A stretch of DNA of 59,544 nt from Bacteroidota bacterium (GCA_963169325.1 CAUJEY010000270.1:1-59544); one strand, 5' to 3'. Positions 1 to 8,213 are shown, numbered from the stretch's first letter. Notes: generated by a model from the letters alone, not told the origin. Numbers and translations are program-made.

Positions 1-231
1 TCTGCCTACGCCTCCACCAACGAATACCTGTGCAACAACTTCGATCCCGTCATGCTCGTCGATTATTTCGGCGCCAATGTGTGCGGGGTGCCGGGGGAGG
101 AAACGAAAGTCGGGCAAGTGCAGCAGGCCACGGAAACATCCAACGCGCAGACGCGCTGGGTGTTGTTTTTTATCGCCATTGTCATTCTAATCCTGCTCAG
201 CGCATTGCTATGGAAGAACAAGGACAAGTAA
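1..231 (+). CDS. C-terminal end of a membrane-anchored protein (5' end outside window)
   Basis: Frame 1 is open from the first base to a TAA at 229-231, giving the last 76 residues of a protein whose start lies upstream of the window. The last ~25 residues are a hydrophobic segment (WVLFFIAIVILILLSALLW) followed by a short lysine-rich tail, so the protein is probably a tail-anchored or single-pass membrane protein with a cytoplasmic C terminus. The next gene starts inside its last codons (22-bp overlap), which points to translational coupling. I do not recognise the family. Tail-anchored topology is shared with the next protein. Confidence 0.6.
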   Translation, partial: SAYASTNEYLCNNFDPVMLVDYFGANVCGVPGEETKVGQVQQATETSNAQTRWVLFFIAIVILILLSALLWKNKDK

Positions 232-497
232 CCCAAAGTGAGGCAAGCGTCGATTGGTTGCCGTCGCTGTTCCAGGCTATCGGCAGTGTGTTCGATACGA
301 TCTCCACTGCCCTGGAGCCTACTGTCCTTTCAGCGCAAGCGTACTTCCAGCAACTGCTCAACGCGCAAGCAGAACTACAAGACCCGCTGGCCCAGGTCAA
401 CGAAAACCGCCGGCGCACCGACATGATTTTGATTTACGCGGGAGTGGGCATTATCGCGCTTTTGATTATCGCCATCATCATAAAAAAGAAGGAATGA
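210..497 (+). CDS. Small single-pass membrane protein, unknown function
   Basis: A 95-residue protein. I chose the ATG at 210 over an upstream in-frame ATG at 30, because the stretch 30-209 is the coding sequence of the preceding gene in another frame and its translation is arginine-rich nonsense. The N-terminal two thirds is polar and helical (VDWLPSLFQAIGSVFD, then a glutamine-rich stretch). The C terminus is a membrane segment (ILIYAGVGIIALLIIAIII) ending in KKKE. It overlaps the upstream gene by 22 bp and the downstream gene by 4 bp (ATGA), so the genes form one operon. The family is not recognised; small size and topology would fit a holin-like or structural membrane protein, but that is only a guess. 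Confidence 0.6.
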   Translation: MEEQGQVTQSEASVDWLPSLFQAIGSVFDTISTALEPTVLSAQAYFQQLLNAQAELQDPLAQVNENRRRTDMILIYAGVGIIALLIIAIIIKKKE

Positions 498-1285
498 AAA
501 GTATTTCCCATATCGTCATTGTCGCGGCAGTAGCAATCGGTTTGCTACTGTTGGTGGTCTTTCTTTTTCGACCTACCAAAGCCGCTCCGGGCACAGGTGG
601 TGAAAACGGTAATGGACCTGGTGATGATCCACCGCCCGGCCCCTTGCCTTGCCAGAACATTCCCGACAACCTGCCACCTTTTCAAAATGCCGTGACCCCG
701 TCCGGCGCCAAGGCTTTCCTGGGTGTGCCTGATGCTGATTGGACGCCGGATTTTGAAGCCCGGTTGCGCGGCTTTTTCCTCGCCGTGGATGTGGAGCCTT
801 CCGATTTTACGATGAAATATTTCGGAGCCAGTGTCATCTGGCAATACCTGAACAGTCCGGATGGACAGTTGCCCGACCTGGTTGTACTAAAGGCCTCGAA
901 ACGCTGCGGAACCATCATTGGAGTGCCTTCGCAGTATATTCCCAAACCGCCGTTTTGCCTATCCTTCACCTCCGGCAATTGGTTGGAACCCACCTACAGT
1001 GCAGACAAGGAAGTCGGAACCGCCGAGTGGGATGGTATCAGAAACGTATTCGGTATTCCCACCTCCGAGTGGACACCCGCCATGCAATCGCGCGTGAAAG
1101 GTTTTTTCAAAGCCGTGAACATCCAACCCTCGGAATGGAATGCCAAGGGCTTGAACCAATGGTATCAGAGACGGCCGGCCAAAGAATACCTCGTCAGTGC
1201 CTTGGGTGGCCTGCCGGATGCCCTGATTACCCAGGGTTGTATGCGTTGTGATGGTAAAAGCGATCAATTCATCAACGATCTCTGA
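494..1285 (+). CDS. Membrane-anchored protein with two tandem copies of a ~50-residue domain
   Basis: A 263-residue protein with an N-terminal membrane anchor (about residues 5-27), a Pro/Gly-rich linker (about 30-55) and two internal repeats. The first repeat reads FLGVPDADWTPDFEARLRGFF and the second FGIPTSEWTPAMQSRVKGFF, each followed by a similar V-x-P-S-[DE] segment; paired cysteines may form disulfides. I start it at ATG 494, in an ATGA overlap with the upstream stop. The longer open frame upstream (from 254) only shadows the previous gene. Exported topology is likely: anchor first, then a long soluble part. I cannot name the repeat domain. It belongs to the 1-1781 operon. Confidence 0.65.
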   Translation: MKSISHIVIVAAVAIGLLLLVVFLFRPTKAAPGTGGENGNGPGDDPPPGPLPCQNIPDNLPPFQNAVTPSGAKAFLGVPDADWTPDFEARLRGFFLAVDVEPSDFTMKYFGASVIWQYLNSPDGQLPDLVVLKASKRCGTIIGVPSQYIPKPPFCLSFTSGNWLEPTYSADKEVGTAEWDGIRNVFGIPTSEWTPAMQSRVKGFFKAVNIQPSEWNAKGLNQWYQRRPAKEYLVSALGGLPDALITQGCMRCDGKSDQFINDL

Positions 1286-1287
1286 CC

Positions 1288-1644
1288 ATGAAAACCATCG
1301 ACTTCAACGAAATACTCAGGTTTGTTCAAACCGGCCAACCGATGCTCTGCATTGACGTGCGGGAACCCTATCGTCAGGCTACTTTGGATGCCGGGGGGTG
1401 GAAGATACCCTACAACGAGATTTCGCGCCATGCCGAACTGCTTTTGCCGTTCAGGGATTGTTTGACGGTGGTTTGTTGTTTGCGGCCTTCTGGAAGCCAA
1501 CGCACGACGATTGCCGCCGGCGCCCTTCGGAAACTGGGGTTTAGCGATGTGCGGGAATTGAAAAATGGATTGTACCAGGGATGGATTCAAAAGGTGGGAC
1601 GTAAGGCGAAACTGCCGGCTCCGGCGCAAACTGTACCTATATGA
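1288..1644 (+). CDS. Rhodanese-like single-domain protein
   Basis: A 118-residue protein with the length and fold signature of single-domain rhodaneses (GlpE/PspE class): CIDVREP near residue 21, then a beta strand into a cysteine loop (VVCCLRPSGSQRT, residues 62-73) and a helix (AAGALRKLGF). Family members transfer sulfur from thiosulfate or persulfides to an active-site cysteine. Here the loop is Cys64 with Arg72 eight residues on, longer than the usual C-x4-[RK] loop, so catalytic activity is uncertain and it may have a binding or phosphatase-like role. It lies 2 bp after the membrane repeat protein and overlaps the next gene by 4 bp. It has no signal peptide, so it is likely cytoplasmic. 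Confidence 0.75.
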   Translation: MKTIDFNEILRFVQTGQPMLCIDVREPYRQATLDAGGWKIPYNEISRHAELLLPFRDCLTVVCCLRPSGSQRTTIAAGALRKLGFSDVRELKNGLYQGWIQKVGRKAKLPAPAQTVPI

Positions 1645-1781
1645 TCCCGTTGTTGTTTATGGACCCGCAGTGGATAAAGAAGAACCCGGTTCCTGCAATA
1701 TTGATTGCTGTGATCTTTATTTGCCTCGGTATGGCCTTGATGGACTGGTGGAGAAGGAGGTACAAAATTGCACACACTTGA
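1641..1781 (+). CDS. Very small single-pass membrane protein (46 aa)
   Basis: A 46-codon frame from ATG 1641 to TGA 1779-1781, overlapping the rhodanese-like gene by ATGA. It encodes one hydrophobic helix (VPAILIAVIFICLGMALM) flanked by charged residues (WIKKN before, WWRRRYK after), the pattern of a real small membrane protein. It would be missed by length cut-offs. It is the last gene of the plus-strand operon before the convergent metal-resistance genes. No family is recognised. Confidence 0.5.
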   Translation: MIPLLFMDPQWIKKNPVPAILIAVIFICLGMALMDWWRRRYKIAHT

Positions 1782-1822
1782 CCGATGGCAAGTTTTCGGT
1801 CATTGGATGACTCAAGATGATT

Positions 1823-2032
1823 TTAGCAACACCCTTTATTTTCCTGGATCGGCGGACACTTCACAGAACCGTAAGAGCAAAACACGCAACAATCACCCGG
1901 TTTGGGTTTCAGTAGTGTTTTACAGTTTTCACATTCATAGAAAAACATGCAATAATCCGTAGGCATTGTTTCCTGCTTTTTATGACCGCAACTGGGGCAA
2001 GTGATTACTGATTCCAAAAGTATGGTATTCAT
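1823..2032 (-). CDS. GDCCVxC-domain small cysteine-rich protein of mercury/metal loci
   Basis: A 69-residue protein with a CPSCGH knuckle near residue 13, a second CENC pair, and the hallmark GDCCVFCSYGSVKCPP followed by an ENKGCC tail. This matches the small GDCCVxC-domain (seleno)protein family, often found beside merTP genes; in some members the first Cys is selenocysteine, but here it is an ordinary TGT/TGC codon. The protein probably binds Hg(II) or other thiophilic metals. Its start overlaps the stop of the MerT-MerP fusion gene (2029-2032), so the two are co-translated. There is no signal peptide, so it is likely cytoplasmic. Confidence 0.85.
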   Translation of the reverse strand: MNTILLESVITCPSCGHKKQETMPTDYCMFFYECENCKTLLKPKPGDCCVFCSYGSVKCPPIQENKGCC

Positions 2033-2634
2033 TTTTGCAGACTTTTTGAGTGGATCACCGAATAACCGCTTGCATCAATTGCCTTTTCAATTTCCACGAC
2101 GGTAATCCTGGTCGGGTCGAAGAGGACGGTAGCTTGAGCATCGGCAAATGAAGCAGTTGCCTCAACTATGCCTGGCAGTTTGTCTATTTCAGCTTTGATA
2201 TGATGCTCACAACTTGCACAGGTCATTCCTTCGATACTCACTTCCACCTTTTGAATCTGATTTTGTTCCAGATTGACCGATTGTTTACCGGCATTTTGGA
2301 AAAATATGCCTCCATAAAGTGGGAATGCCGAAGTAACAACGGCAAACGCGGTTATAAAAAACAAAAAGGTTTTGGTTTGTATAAACGGCTGTTTATGGTT
2401 GGGCTTGCAGCCACAATCGTCCACCGGTACGGGTCTCAACTTTTGATACCAGGCAAAGCCCAAGGCTAAGACAGTTACACCTAACAGGTAAGGCCGTGCT
2501 GGTTCGATCCAGGAAAAAGCGGAAGCCATACTACTGGTTCCGGCCAGAAACGCCACGACCGGAGTGATGCAGCATAGCGATGAGGCGACCGCCGTGAAGA
2601 GGCCGGCAAGCGGCGCTGAATTTTCAAGTTTCAT
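2029..2634 (-). CDS. merTP: MerT-MerP fusion mercuric ion transporter
   Basis: A 201-residue protein fusing a MerT-like inner-membrane part (about 1-125, with the CC pair at residues 21-22 in SSLCCITP and three predicted membrane helices) to a C-terminal MerP-like heavy-metal-associated domain (from about 136, GMTCASCEHH, Cys139 and Cys142). Such fusions are common in Bacteroidetes and move Hg(II) from the periplasm to the cytosol for reduction. No merA reductase is visible in the window, so the cargo could be another soft metal. I prefer ATG 2634, which starts at MKLENSAP; ATG 2682 would add 16 residues. It is followed by the GDCCVxC gene and preceded by a broken ArsR-like fragment. Confidence 0.85.
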   Translation of the reverse strand: MKLENSAPLAGLFTAVASSLCCITPVVAFLAGTSSMASAFSWIEPARPYLLGVTVLALGFAWYQKLRPVPVDDCGCKPNHKQPFIQTKTFLFFITAFAVVTSAFPLYGGIFFQNAGKQSVNLEQNQIQKVEVSIEGMTCASCEHHIKAEIDKLPGIVEATASFADAQATVLFDPTRITVVEIEKAIDASGYSVIHSKSLQK

Positions 2635-2653
2635 GTTTCGATTATTTAGCGTT

Positions 2654-2773
2654 TCAAACAGGTTTCGCAGCAATGTGCGCAAACCAAGGACAAATGACGG
2701 GCAAATGTTCGGCTTTCAAGGTGTAATAAATGGTCTGTCTCTCTTTGTTGTAGTTCAGGCGGCCTTGTAAAAG
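2654..2773 (-). pseudogene. C-terminal fragment of an ArsR-type regulator
   Basis: The frame upstream of merTP encodes about 39 residues (GRLNYNKERQTIYYTLKAEH, then a short Cys/His-bearing tail) that look like the wing and C terminus of an ArsR/SmtB winged-helix repressor. The first ~60 residues, including the recognition helix, are missing: upstream the frame runs into sequence belonging to the neighbouring membrane-protein fragment. This suggests a deletion fused two genes. A functional ArsR would be expected in front of merTP, so the operon may have lost its own regulator. The assignment rests on short motif similarity. Confidence 0.45.
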
Positions 2774-2931
2774 CGGCCTGAAAACTGAAAACCAACAAAA
2801 ACGATTGCAGCCGCAGTCAACCCAAAATCTTCCCGTACCCCCAGTACAAATGCGGCCGACGTTCCGATGATCGCCCAGAGTAGCGGGATCAGATACAGGT
2901 ACCAAGACAACCTTAATGATCCGCCAATCAT
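2755..2931 (-). pseudogene. Small membrane ORF, likely the C-terminal remnant of a DUF6064-like protein
   Basis: A 58-codon frame starting 15 bp after the P-type ATPase stop, with two hydrophobic segments (YLYLIPLLWAIIGTSAAFVL and TAAAIVFVGFQF) separated by GVREDFG. From memory this resembles the end of DUF6064 membrane proteins, which are normally about 220 residues; if so, only the last quarter is left. Its end overlaps the ArsR-like fragment in another frame, consistent with a deletion junction near 2755-2775. It could instead be an intact two-helix membrane protein of the metal operon. Confidence 0.4.
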
Positions 2932-2945
2932 GGGAAAAATCGCGT

Positions 2946-4964
2946 TCAGGAAAAATTCATTTTCTGCACCCGCACCGCGTTCAAAATCGCCAGCAACGCC
3001 ACGCCCACATCCGCGAATACCGCTTCCCACATCGTTGCCAAGCCGCCTGCGCCGAGTACCAGCACTACCGCCTTCACGCCGAAGGCCAGCCCGATATTTT
3101 GCCAAACGATGCGCTTGGTAACCTTACCAATGTGGATGGCTACCGGTATTTTCGAGGGCTTGTCGTCCTGAATCACGATGTCTGCCGTTTCGATGGTGGC
3201 GTCCGAGCCGAGGCCGCCCATAGCAATACCCGCGTCGCTGAGGGCCACCACCGGCGCGTCGTTCACGCCGTCGCCGACAAAGGCTACGGACTCGCCACGG
3301 GATTTTATCTCCTTGACTTTATTCACTTTGTCTTCTGGCAACAAGTCACCAAAAGCATTTTTGATGCCCAATTTTTCGGCCACCAATTTGACGACCGCCG
3401 TTTTGTCGCCGCTCAACATGGTGACTTGCACACCGAGTTTCTCCAATTTTTGGACGGTAGCGAGCGCATCTTCTTTGATTTGGTCGGCAATGGTGATGTA
3501 ACCGGCAAATTGCCCGTTTTCGGCAATGGCGATAATCGTGTAAGGGATGTCGGCTAGTTCGGCGGGGAAGGCGATGCCGAACTTTTCCATGAGTTTGAAA
3601 TTGCCGGCCAAAACGGGTTTGCCGTTCAAAACTGCCCGCAGTCCATGTCCGGCAATTTCTTCTGTTTCAGTGAATTTCAGCGAGTTGTCCACCGCGCCGA
3701 CATATAGATGGATGGCCGTGGCGACGGGGTGCGTACTGTTGTTTTCCAAAGTATTGACCCATGCAAGGGTCTTTTTTTCATCAAAACCAGGGTTGATTTT
3801 GACTTCTTGTACTTTGAAAACGCCTTCGGTCATAGTCCCTGTTTTGTCCATCACCACGTTTTTCACCGCTGCCATGATGTCTAAAAAGTTGCTGCCTTTG
3901 AACAAAATACCATTTCGGCTCGCCGCGCCGATGCCGCCGAAATAGCCCAGCGGAATGGAAATCACCAACGCGCAGGGGCAGGAAATAACGAGGAAAATCA
4001 GCGCGCGGTACAACCAGTCCCGGAAGGAATAATCTGCCACGACGAAATACGGCGCCACGACAAGCAGCACGGCCAACACCACCACCACGGGCGTATAAAT
4101 CTTAGCGAACTTGCGGATAAACAACTCCGTCGGCGCTTTTTGCGCAGTGGCATTTTGTACTAATTCCAGTATTTTGGACAGTTTACTGTCGGTATAAGCC
4201 GTCGTCACGCGCACCTGTGACACGGTATTTAGGTTAATCATACCTGCCAATACGGCGTCGCCTTTTGTTTTGGTATCGGGCTTGCTCTCGCCGGTGAGCG
4301 CTGCCGTGTTAAAGGAAGCCGTCTCGGATAGTAACTCGCCGTCCAGGGCCAGTTTTTCGCCGGGTTTGAGTCGAATAACGGCGCCGATACCGACGCTTTC
4401 GGCTTTTATGGTTTTGGTTTGGCTGTTTTCCAAAATAGTTACTTCATCTGGTCGCACATCGAGCAGGGCCTTGATGTTGCCTTTGGCGCGGCGCACCGCC
4501 GCCGTCTGAAACAATTCGCCGACAGCGTAAAAAAGCATCACCGCGACGCCTTCCGGGTATTCACCAATGGCGAACGCGCCGATGGTCGCCAGGCTCATCA
4601 GGAAAAACTCGGTAAAAAATTCACCCTTACCGATGGCTTGCACTGCTTCTTTCAGCACCGGCCAACCTACCGGGAGGTAGGCCGCCAGGTACCAAACCGG
4701 ACGAACCCAACCCCTGAAAAACGCGGGTTGCACGTACTCGTCCATTGCAATGCCGCTGAGCAACAACACGAAACTGGTTATGGCGGGCAGGTATTCGCGC
4801 CAAGCGCTAATGCCTTCGTGATCATGGTCGTGCCCGTCGCCCTCTTCGTGCGGCCGGAGCGGTGGCGGGCCAGTTTTGATTTCTATTTTTTCTTCGAGCG
4901 AGCAGCAGGTCATACGGCCTTGCGCATCGTAGACGTGGACGTGGGGAGTTGCGTTTATCGACAT
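2946..4964 (-). CDS. zntA: Heavy-metal P1B-type ATPase (Zn/Cd/Pb exporter type)
   Basis: A 672-residue P-type ATPase that pumps Zn(II), Cd(II) or Pb(II) out of the cytoplasm using ATP. Visible signatures are the CPC metal-site motif in the membrane (C329-P-C331), the phosphorylated Asp373 in DKTGTMTEG, the NSTHPVATAIH motif of the nucleotide domain and GDGVNDAP near the C terminus. The N terminus has no classical HMA domain, but a CC-x2-E stretch and a His/Asp-rich segment (EEGDGHDHDHEG) that can bind divalent metals. CPC followed by ALVIS fits the ZntA/CadA group better than the copper group. It heads a minus-strand run reaching the mer-like genes. The specific metal is inferred. Confidence 0.92.
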   Translation of the reverse strand: MSINATPHVHVYDAQGRMTCCSLEEKIEIKTGPPPLRPHEEGDGHDHDHEGISAWREYLPAITSFVLLLSGIAMDEYVQPAFFRGWVRPVWYLAAYLPVGWPVLKEAVQAIGKGEFFTEFFLMSLATIGAFAIGEYPEGVAVMLFYAVGELFQTAAVRRAKGNIKALLDVRPDEVTILENSQTKTIKAESVGIGAVIRLKPGEKLALDGELLSETASFNTAALTGESKPDTKTKGDAVLAGMINLNTVSQVRVTTAYTDSKLSKILELVQNATAQKAPTELFIRKFAKIYTPVVVVLAVLLVVAPYFVVADYSFRDWLYRALIFLVISCPCALVISIPLGYFGGIGAASRNGILFKGSNFLDIMAAVKNVVMDKTGTMTEGVFKVQEVKINPGFDEKKTLAWVNTLENNSTHPVATAIHLYVGAVDNSLKFTETEEIAGHGLRAVLNGKPVLAGNFKLMEKFGIAFPAELADIPYTIIAIAENGQFAGYITIADQIKEDALATVQKLEKLGVQVTMLSGDKTAVVKLVAEKLGIKNAFGDLLPEDKVNKVKEIKSRGESVAFVGDGVNDAPVVALSDAGIAMGGLGSDATIETADIVIQDDKPSKIPVAIHIGKVTKRIVWQNIGLAFGVKAVVLVLGAGGLATMWEAVFADVGVALLAILNAVRVQKMNFS

Positions 4965-5004
4965 ACCGAGACCGTTTTTATTGAAAAATGAATGTGCATG
5001 GTTT

Positions 5005-6783
5005 TCAATTGTTTTTTACCAAAACTTTCTGTGAAAAAATGCCTTTCGCGGTACGCAGGCTGACAACATAAACCCCGCTTTGCAGCCTGTCGGCATGGAA
5101 AAAGTATTTGGATTCACCTGCCGGAAGCGTACCCGAAAAAATCGTTTCCAACCGGCGTCCGAGGCAATCGCTCAATTCGAGCGTCGCGGTGCTGTTGTCC
5201 GCGCTAAACACGGGGATACAGGTGATTGCGCCCGCCGGATTAGGGAACACATCGCCGAGTCGGGTATTTTCCTTTGCAAGGTCGGTGGTACCGGTCGAGA
5301 CATTGATTTTAAATCGAAAATAACCCTCTGGGGCGGGCATCGGCCGGGCGATCTGTTTGCCAGAGTTTGCCGTAGCATGGATGTAGTAATAGACCGTAGA
5401 GCCGCCCGGCTGTTGCGGGATAGCAGCCGTCCAAAGGTTTTCAACGGGGCTGACAAGCGCCATCGGCAGTTCCTGGTATGTGGCGCCCGGATCGGTTTTA
5501 TAAAAGACGGACGCACTTGTAATGCCGCTTCTGTGGCGAATAGTAGCCTTCACCTCGTATGCCGGCGGGTTGACGTCGGTAATGTCGTCGAGACGGCGGT
5601 GGCTGATCGCTAAGGGGTCCGTTACGCCGACTTCTTTAGTAATACAGTGAACTGCACCACCGAGGAAAATCATTGCGTCGCAATCCACACCCACGATATT
5701 ATAGCCCGGCATAGACTCTCGCCAGATACGCAAGCCGGTGGTGTCGTATTGTTCTTTATACGTCGGTACGATAATCGTCTTGTTGACAAAAACCGCATTA
5801 GCGTAAGTGCGGTAGTTGCCGCCCTGGTGCGGATAAAGGTTGTTTTTGTCGGGCGGCATCGGTACACGAATGACTTTAAACGGCGTACCGTAGGAACTTG
5901 TGAAATTGCTCAACACATACTGCAAATTCGCCTCGATTTGCGGTCCGTCGGCGATTCCCGAAGGGTACTCCCCCACGAGCAGCGTCACCTCGTCCAGCAG
6001 TTTCATGTGCATGTCGATGTGGTGGATACCGTCGTAAGGCAAGATGGTCATCTTGATGTACGGATCTATACCTAAATAGGCATCCATGATTTCCCCGACC
6101 TCCGCTTCGGAATGGTTACTTTGACCCCAGGTATTAGTCGAATCGTTCTCATCGAGTACGAGCTTGGAGGCAAAAGCCCGTCCTATACCGTCGGTCATAA
6201 AATTGCCCCCGGTATTCACCAGGTCATTGGGTGCGACGGTAGTGGTATAGACCGGCATGTTGAAATATTGCCCGAACAATTCCGGCATCACGTCGTCGAG
6301 TGGACGCGGGCGGTTGTAAATCCAATCTACCCAGGCCAGAGAATCCACATCGTTGAGGTAGCAAGGCTGCCCGCCGTAATCGCGCACCCAGAAACTGTTG
6401 CTCGATGCTTGAATGAAGTCCACGTTTTGAGACCAGTCCACGCCGTAGCTCGTCAGTTCGGTTTTGCAGGTTTGAATATTGGAGCATGCCACTACGACTT
6501 TGCATTCCTGCTTCGCTGCATTGATTATACCGGCCAGAATGTCTTTATAGGAACGCCAAACCACTACCAACGCTTGTAGTTCTTCCCACTCGGCCATCGC
6601 CCGAACAGGTAGTGCAGGCGGGTCGGTGATGCCGAAGGGCGGGGGTGGGTTGAATCCGAATGCTCCCTGTACAAGCCACGATTGTTCGGCTTCGGAAAGA
6701 CCTCGCGGCAAGGTAGGTTCCTGGGCATGGAAGCTTTGGCAGAATGCAACAATCGCAAGTAAAAAGGTGATTGTCTTTTTCAT
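5005..6783 (-). CDS. Secreted agmatine/peptidylarginine deiminase with T9SS sorting domain
   Basis: A 592-residue protein. A signal peptide (MKKTITFLLAIVAFCQSFHA) is followed by a PAD_porph/agmatine deiminase domain (about 50-410) and a C-terminal type IX secretion sorting domain (VFPNPA, then GVYVVSLRTAKG). Family active-site regions are present: FWVRDYGG, NTGGNFMTDG, HHIDMHMK and GGAVHCITKE with the nucleophile Cys380. It would convert guanidino groups of arginine or agmatine to citrulline/carbamoylputrescine and ammonia, outside the cell or at its surface. I start at ATG 6783, which gives a clean signal peptide; the longer frame adds 23 unlikely residues. It sits inside the metal-export cluster without an obvious functional link. 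Confidence 0.88.
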   Translation of the reverse strand: MKKTITFLLAIVAFCQSFHAQEPTLPRGLSEAEQSWLVQGAFGFNPPPPFGITDPPALPVRAMAEWEELQALVVVWRSYKDILAGIINAAKQECKVVVACSNIQTCKTELTSYGVDWSQNVDFIQASSNSFWVRDYGGQPCYLNDVDSLAWVDWIYNRPRPLDDVMPELFGQYFNMPVYTTTVAPNDLVNTGGNFMTDGIGRAFASKLVLDENDSTNTWGQSNHSEAEVGEIMDAYLGIDPYIKMTILPYDGIHHIDMHMKLLDEVTLLVGEYPSGIADGPQIEANLQYVLSNFTSSYGTPFKVIRVPMPPDKNNLYPHQGGNYRTYANAVFVNKTIIVPTYKEQYDTTGLRIWRESMPGYNIVGVDCDAMIFLGGAVHCITKEVGVTDPLAISHRRLDDITDVNPPAYEVKATIRHRSGITSASVFYKTDPGATYQELPMALVSPVENLWTAAIPQQPGGSTVYYYIHATANSGKQIARPMPAPEGYFRFKINVSTGTTDLAKENTRLGDVFPNPAGAITCIPVFSADNSTATLELSDCLGRRLETIFSGTLPAGESKYFFHADRLQSGVYVVSLRTAKGIFSQKVLVKNN

Positions 6784-6887
6784 GGCGTTGAATTTATTTG
6801 ATGAGAACAATGAAGTAAAAGGAAGATTCCCTGAAGAGAGCGACGACTTCAAACCGCCGCCCTCCCGGGAACAAACCCTAATTTTCC

Positions 6888-8195
6888 TTAGTGCGCGTGT
6901 CCCTCGCCCTTGTTATTCATTTTGGCCAGCAGAAAAAACGCGCCTTTTACCACTACTTTCACATCCTTGGGGAGATCGGAGAGTGGCGTGATTTCGGCAT
7001 AGCCCACATCCGTCGTGCCGCGCCGGACGGCTATTTTCTCGAACACAGGCCCAGCTTCGGCGGGATCGTGTCCCGCTTTCTCTTTTTCAGTATGGTCGTG
7101 TGCTTCTTCTTGTTGATGGCCGGTTTCGGCTTCGTCGTGGTGTTCCTCCTCGCGGTGTGCGTCCGTCCGGATGAAAATAAAATCCTGTCCTTCGTGGGTC
7201 ACGATGGCATCGGCAGGCACGGCGGGTACGGTGGCTTTGCCAAGACTGACCACCGCCGTAATGCCCATACCCTCGATAAGACCTGCTTTATCGCCTTTCA
7301 CCTGGGCGTGTATCGGGATGGTCTTCGTATCTTCCTCAAAAGCGTTGCCGATGGAATAAATGACCGCGTCGTATTCTTTACCGGGGTTGTTAGTAAGCGT
7401 AAAATGTATGACCTGGTTGTTGCGCAACCGGGGCAAATCCTGCTCGTACACAAACAGGTCGAGGTGTAACTGGCTGTTATCCACGATTTCGGCTACCGGC
7501 GTGTTCACGTCCAGGTACGAACCGATTTTGACCATAACGCTGCTCACCGTTCCGTTTAGCGGGCTGCGCACCGACAGGCTGGTAACGAGGTTATCGTTTG
7601 TCAGTTTTTCCGGCGCAATGCCCATAAGTTGCAGTTGCTGGCGGAGTGAAGCGCGGCGGGTGCGCAGAGTATTGAGTTCGCTTTCAGCCTGTTGCAGGTT
7701 TTTGAGCGCCCCGGCATTGCCGCTGTTCAATTCCTTTTGGCGGTTGTATTCGAGTTCGGCCAGCGTGATGCGCGAAGCCAGCGTGAGGTACTCCTCCTGC
7801 ATCGGAATAATCTGCGGGTTGGAGATCGTCGCCACCGTCTGCCCCGCTTTCAGCACACTTCCGGGTTGTACAAGCAAGGTTTTTATCACACCACCGTAGA
7901 GGGTCGTGGCGTTGGCCTTGTTCTGGTTGGGTACGCGCAGGTAGCCATTGGCTTTGAGCGTCGAGGTGAGGTTTTTTTGCTCCACGCCGCCGAGTTGTAA
8001 GCCGACAGCCTTCATCTGCTCCGTTGTAAGCGACACGGTCGTGGTGTTTTCATGCTCGTCGTGACCTGCTTCTTCGTGGCCGGCTTCTTCCTTTTTTTCG
8101 CCGGAAGCGGCACTGCCAGAGCAGGCGTTGAAAACAAAAGGAGCGGTCAGGATGGCGAAAGCCAGCGCGAAGCCGGCGATGCTATATTTTTTCAT
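6888..8195 (-). CDS. czcB: RND efflux periplasmic adaptor (CusB/CzcB type), lipoprotein
   Basis: A 435-residue membrane-fusion protein with a lipoprotein-type signal ending FVFNACSG, a His/Glu-rich N-terminal segment, lipoyl/barrel halves around an alpha-hairpin (about residues 130-200, many Gln/Leu) and a second His-rich insert (about 345-385, with HREEEHHDEAETGHQQEEAH). The His-rich parts suggest divalent-metal binding and fit CzcB/CusB rather than drug pumps. It bridges the CzcA-like pump and the outer-membrane channel encoded just upstream as one fusion (18 bp apart). I start at MKKYS (8195); the alternative ATG at 8210 adds five residues and spoils the signal peptide. Confidence 0.9.
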   Translation of the reverse strand: MKKYSIAGFALAFAILTAPFVFNACSGSAASGEKKEEAGHEEAGHDEHENTTTVSLTTEQMKAVGLQLGGVEQKNLTSTLKANGYLRVPNQNKANATTLYGGVIKTLLVQPGSVLKAGQTVATISNPQIIPMQEEYLTLASRITLAELEYNRQKELNSGNAGALKNLQQAESELNTLRTRRASLRQQLQLMGIAPEKLTNDNLVTSLSVRSPLNGTVSSVMVKIGSYLDVNTPVAEIVDNSQLHLDLFVYEQDLPRLRNNQVIHFTLTNNPGKEYDAVIYSIGNAFEEDTKTIPIHAQVKGDKAGLIEGMGITAVVSLGKATVPAVPADAIVTHEGQDFIFIRTDAHREEEHHDEAETGHQQEEAHDHTEKEKAGHDPAEAGPVFEKIAVRRGTTDVGYAEITPLSDLPKDVKVVVKGAFFLLAKMNNKGEGHAH

Positions 8196-8213
8196 GATGT
8201 TATGGTCCAAAAA

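Noticed and set aside
30-209. N-terminal extension of the 95-aa membrane protein
   Set aside because: Arginine-rich translation of the upstream gene's coding sequence in another frame.
1781-1822. GACCGA...TCGGTC inverted repeat as terminator between convergent genes
   Set aside because: Short stem, long loop and no T-run; not enough for a call.
2916-3557. 213-residue plus-strand frame opposite the P-type ATPase
   Set aside because: It lies wholly antisense to a gene with full catalytic motifs and its translation has no domain.
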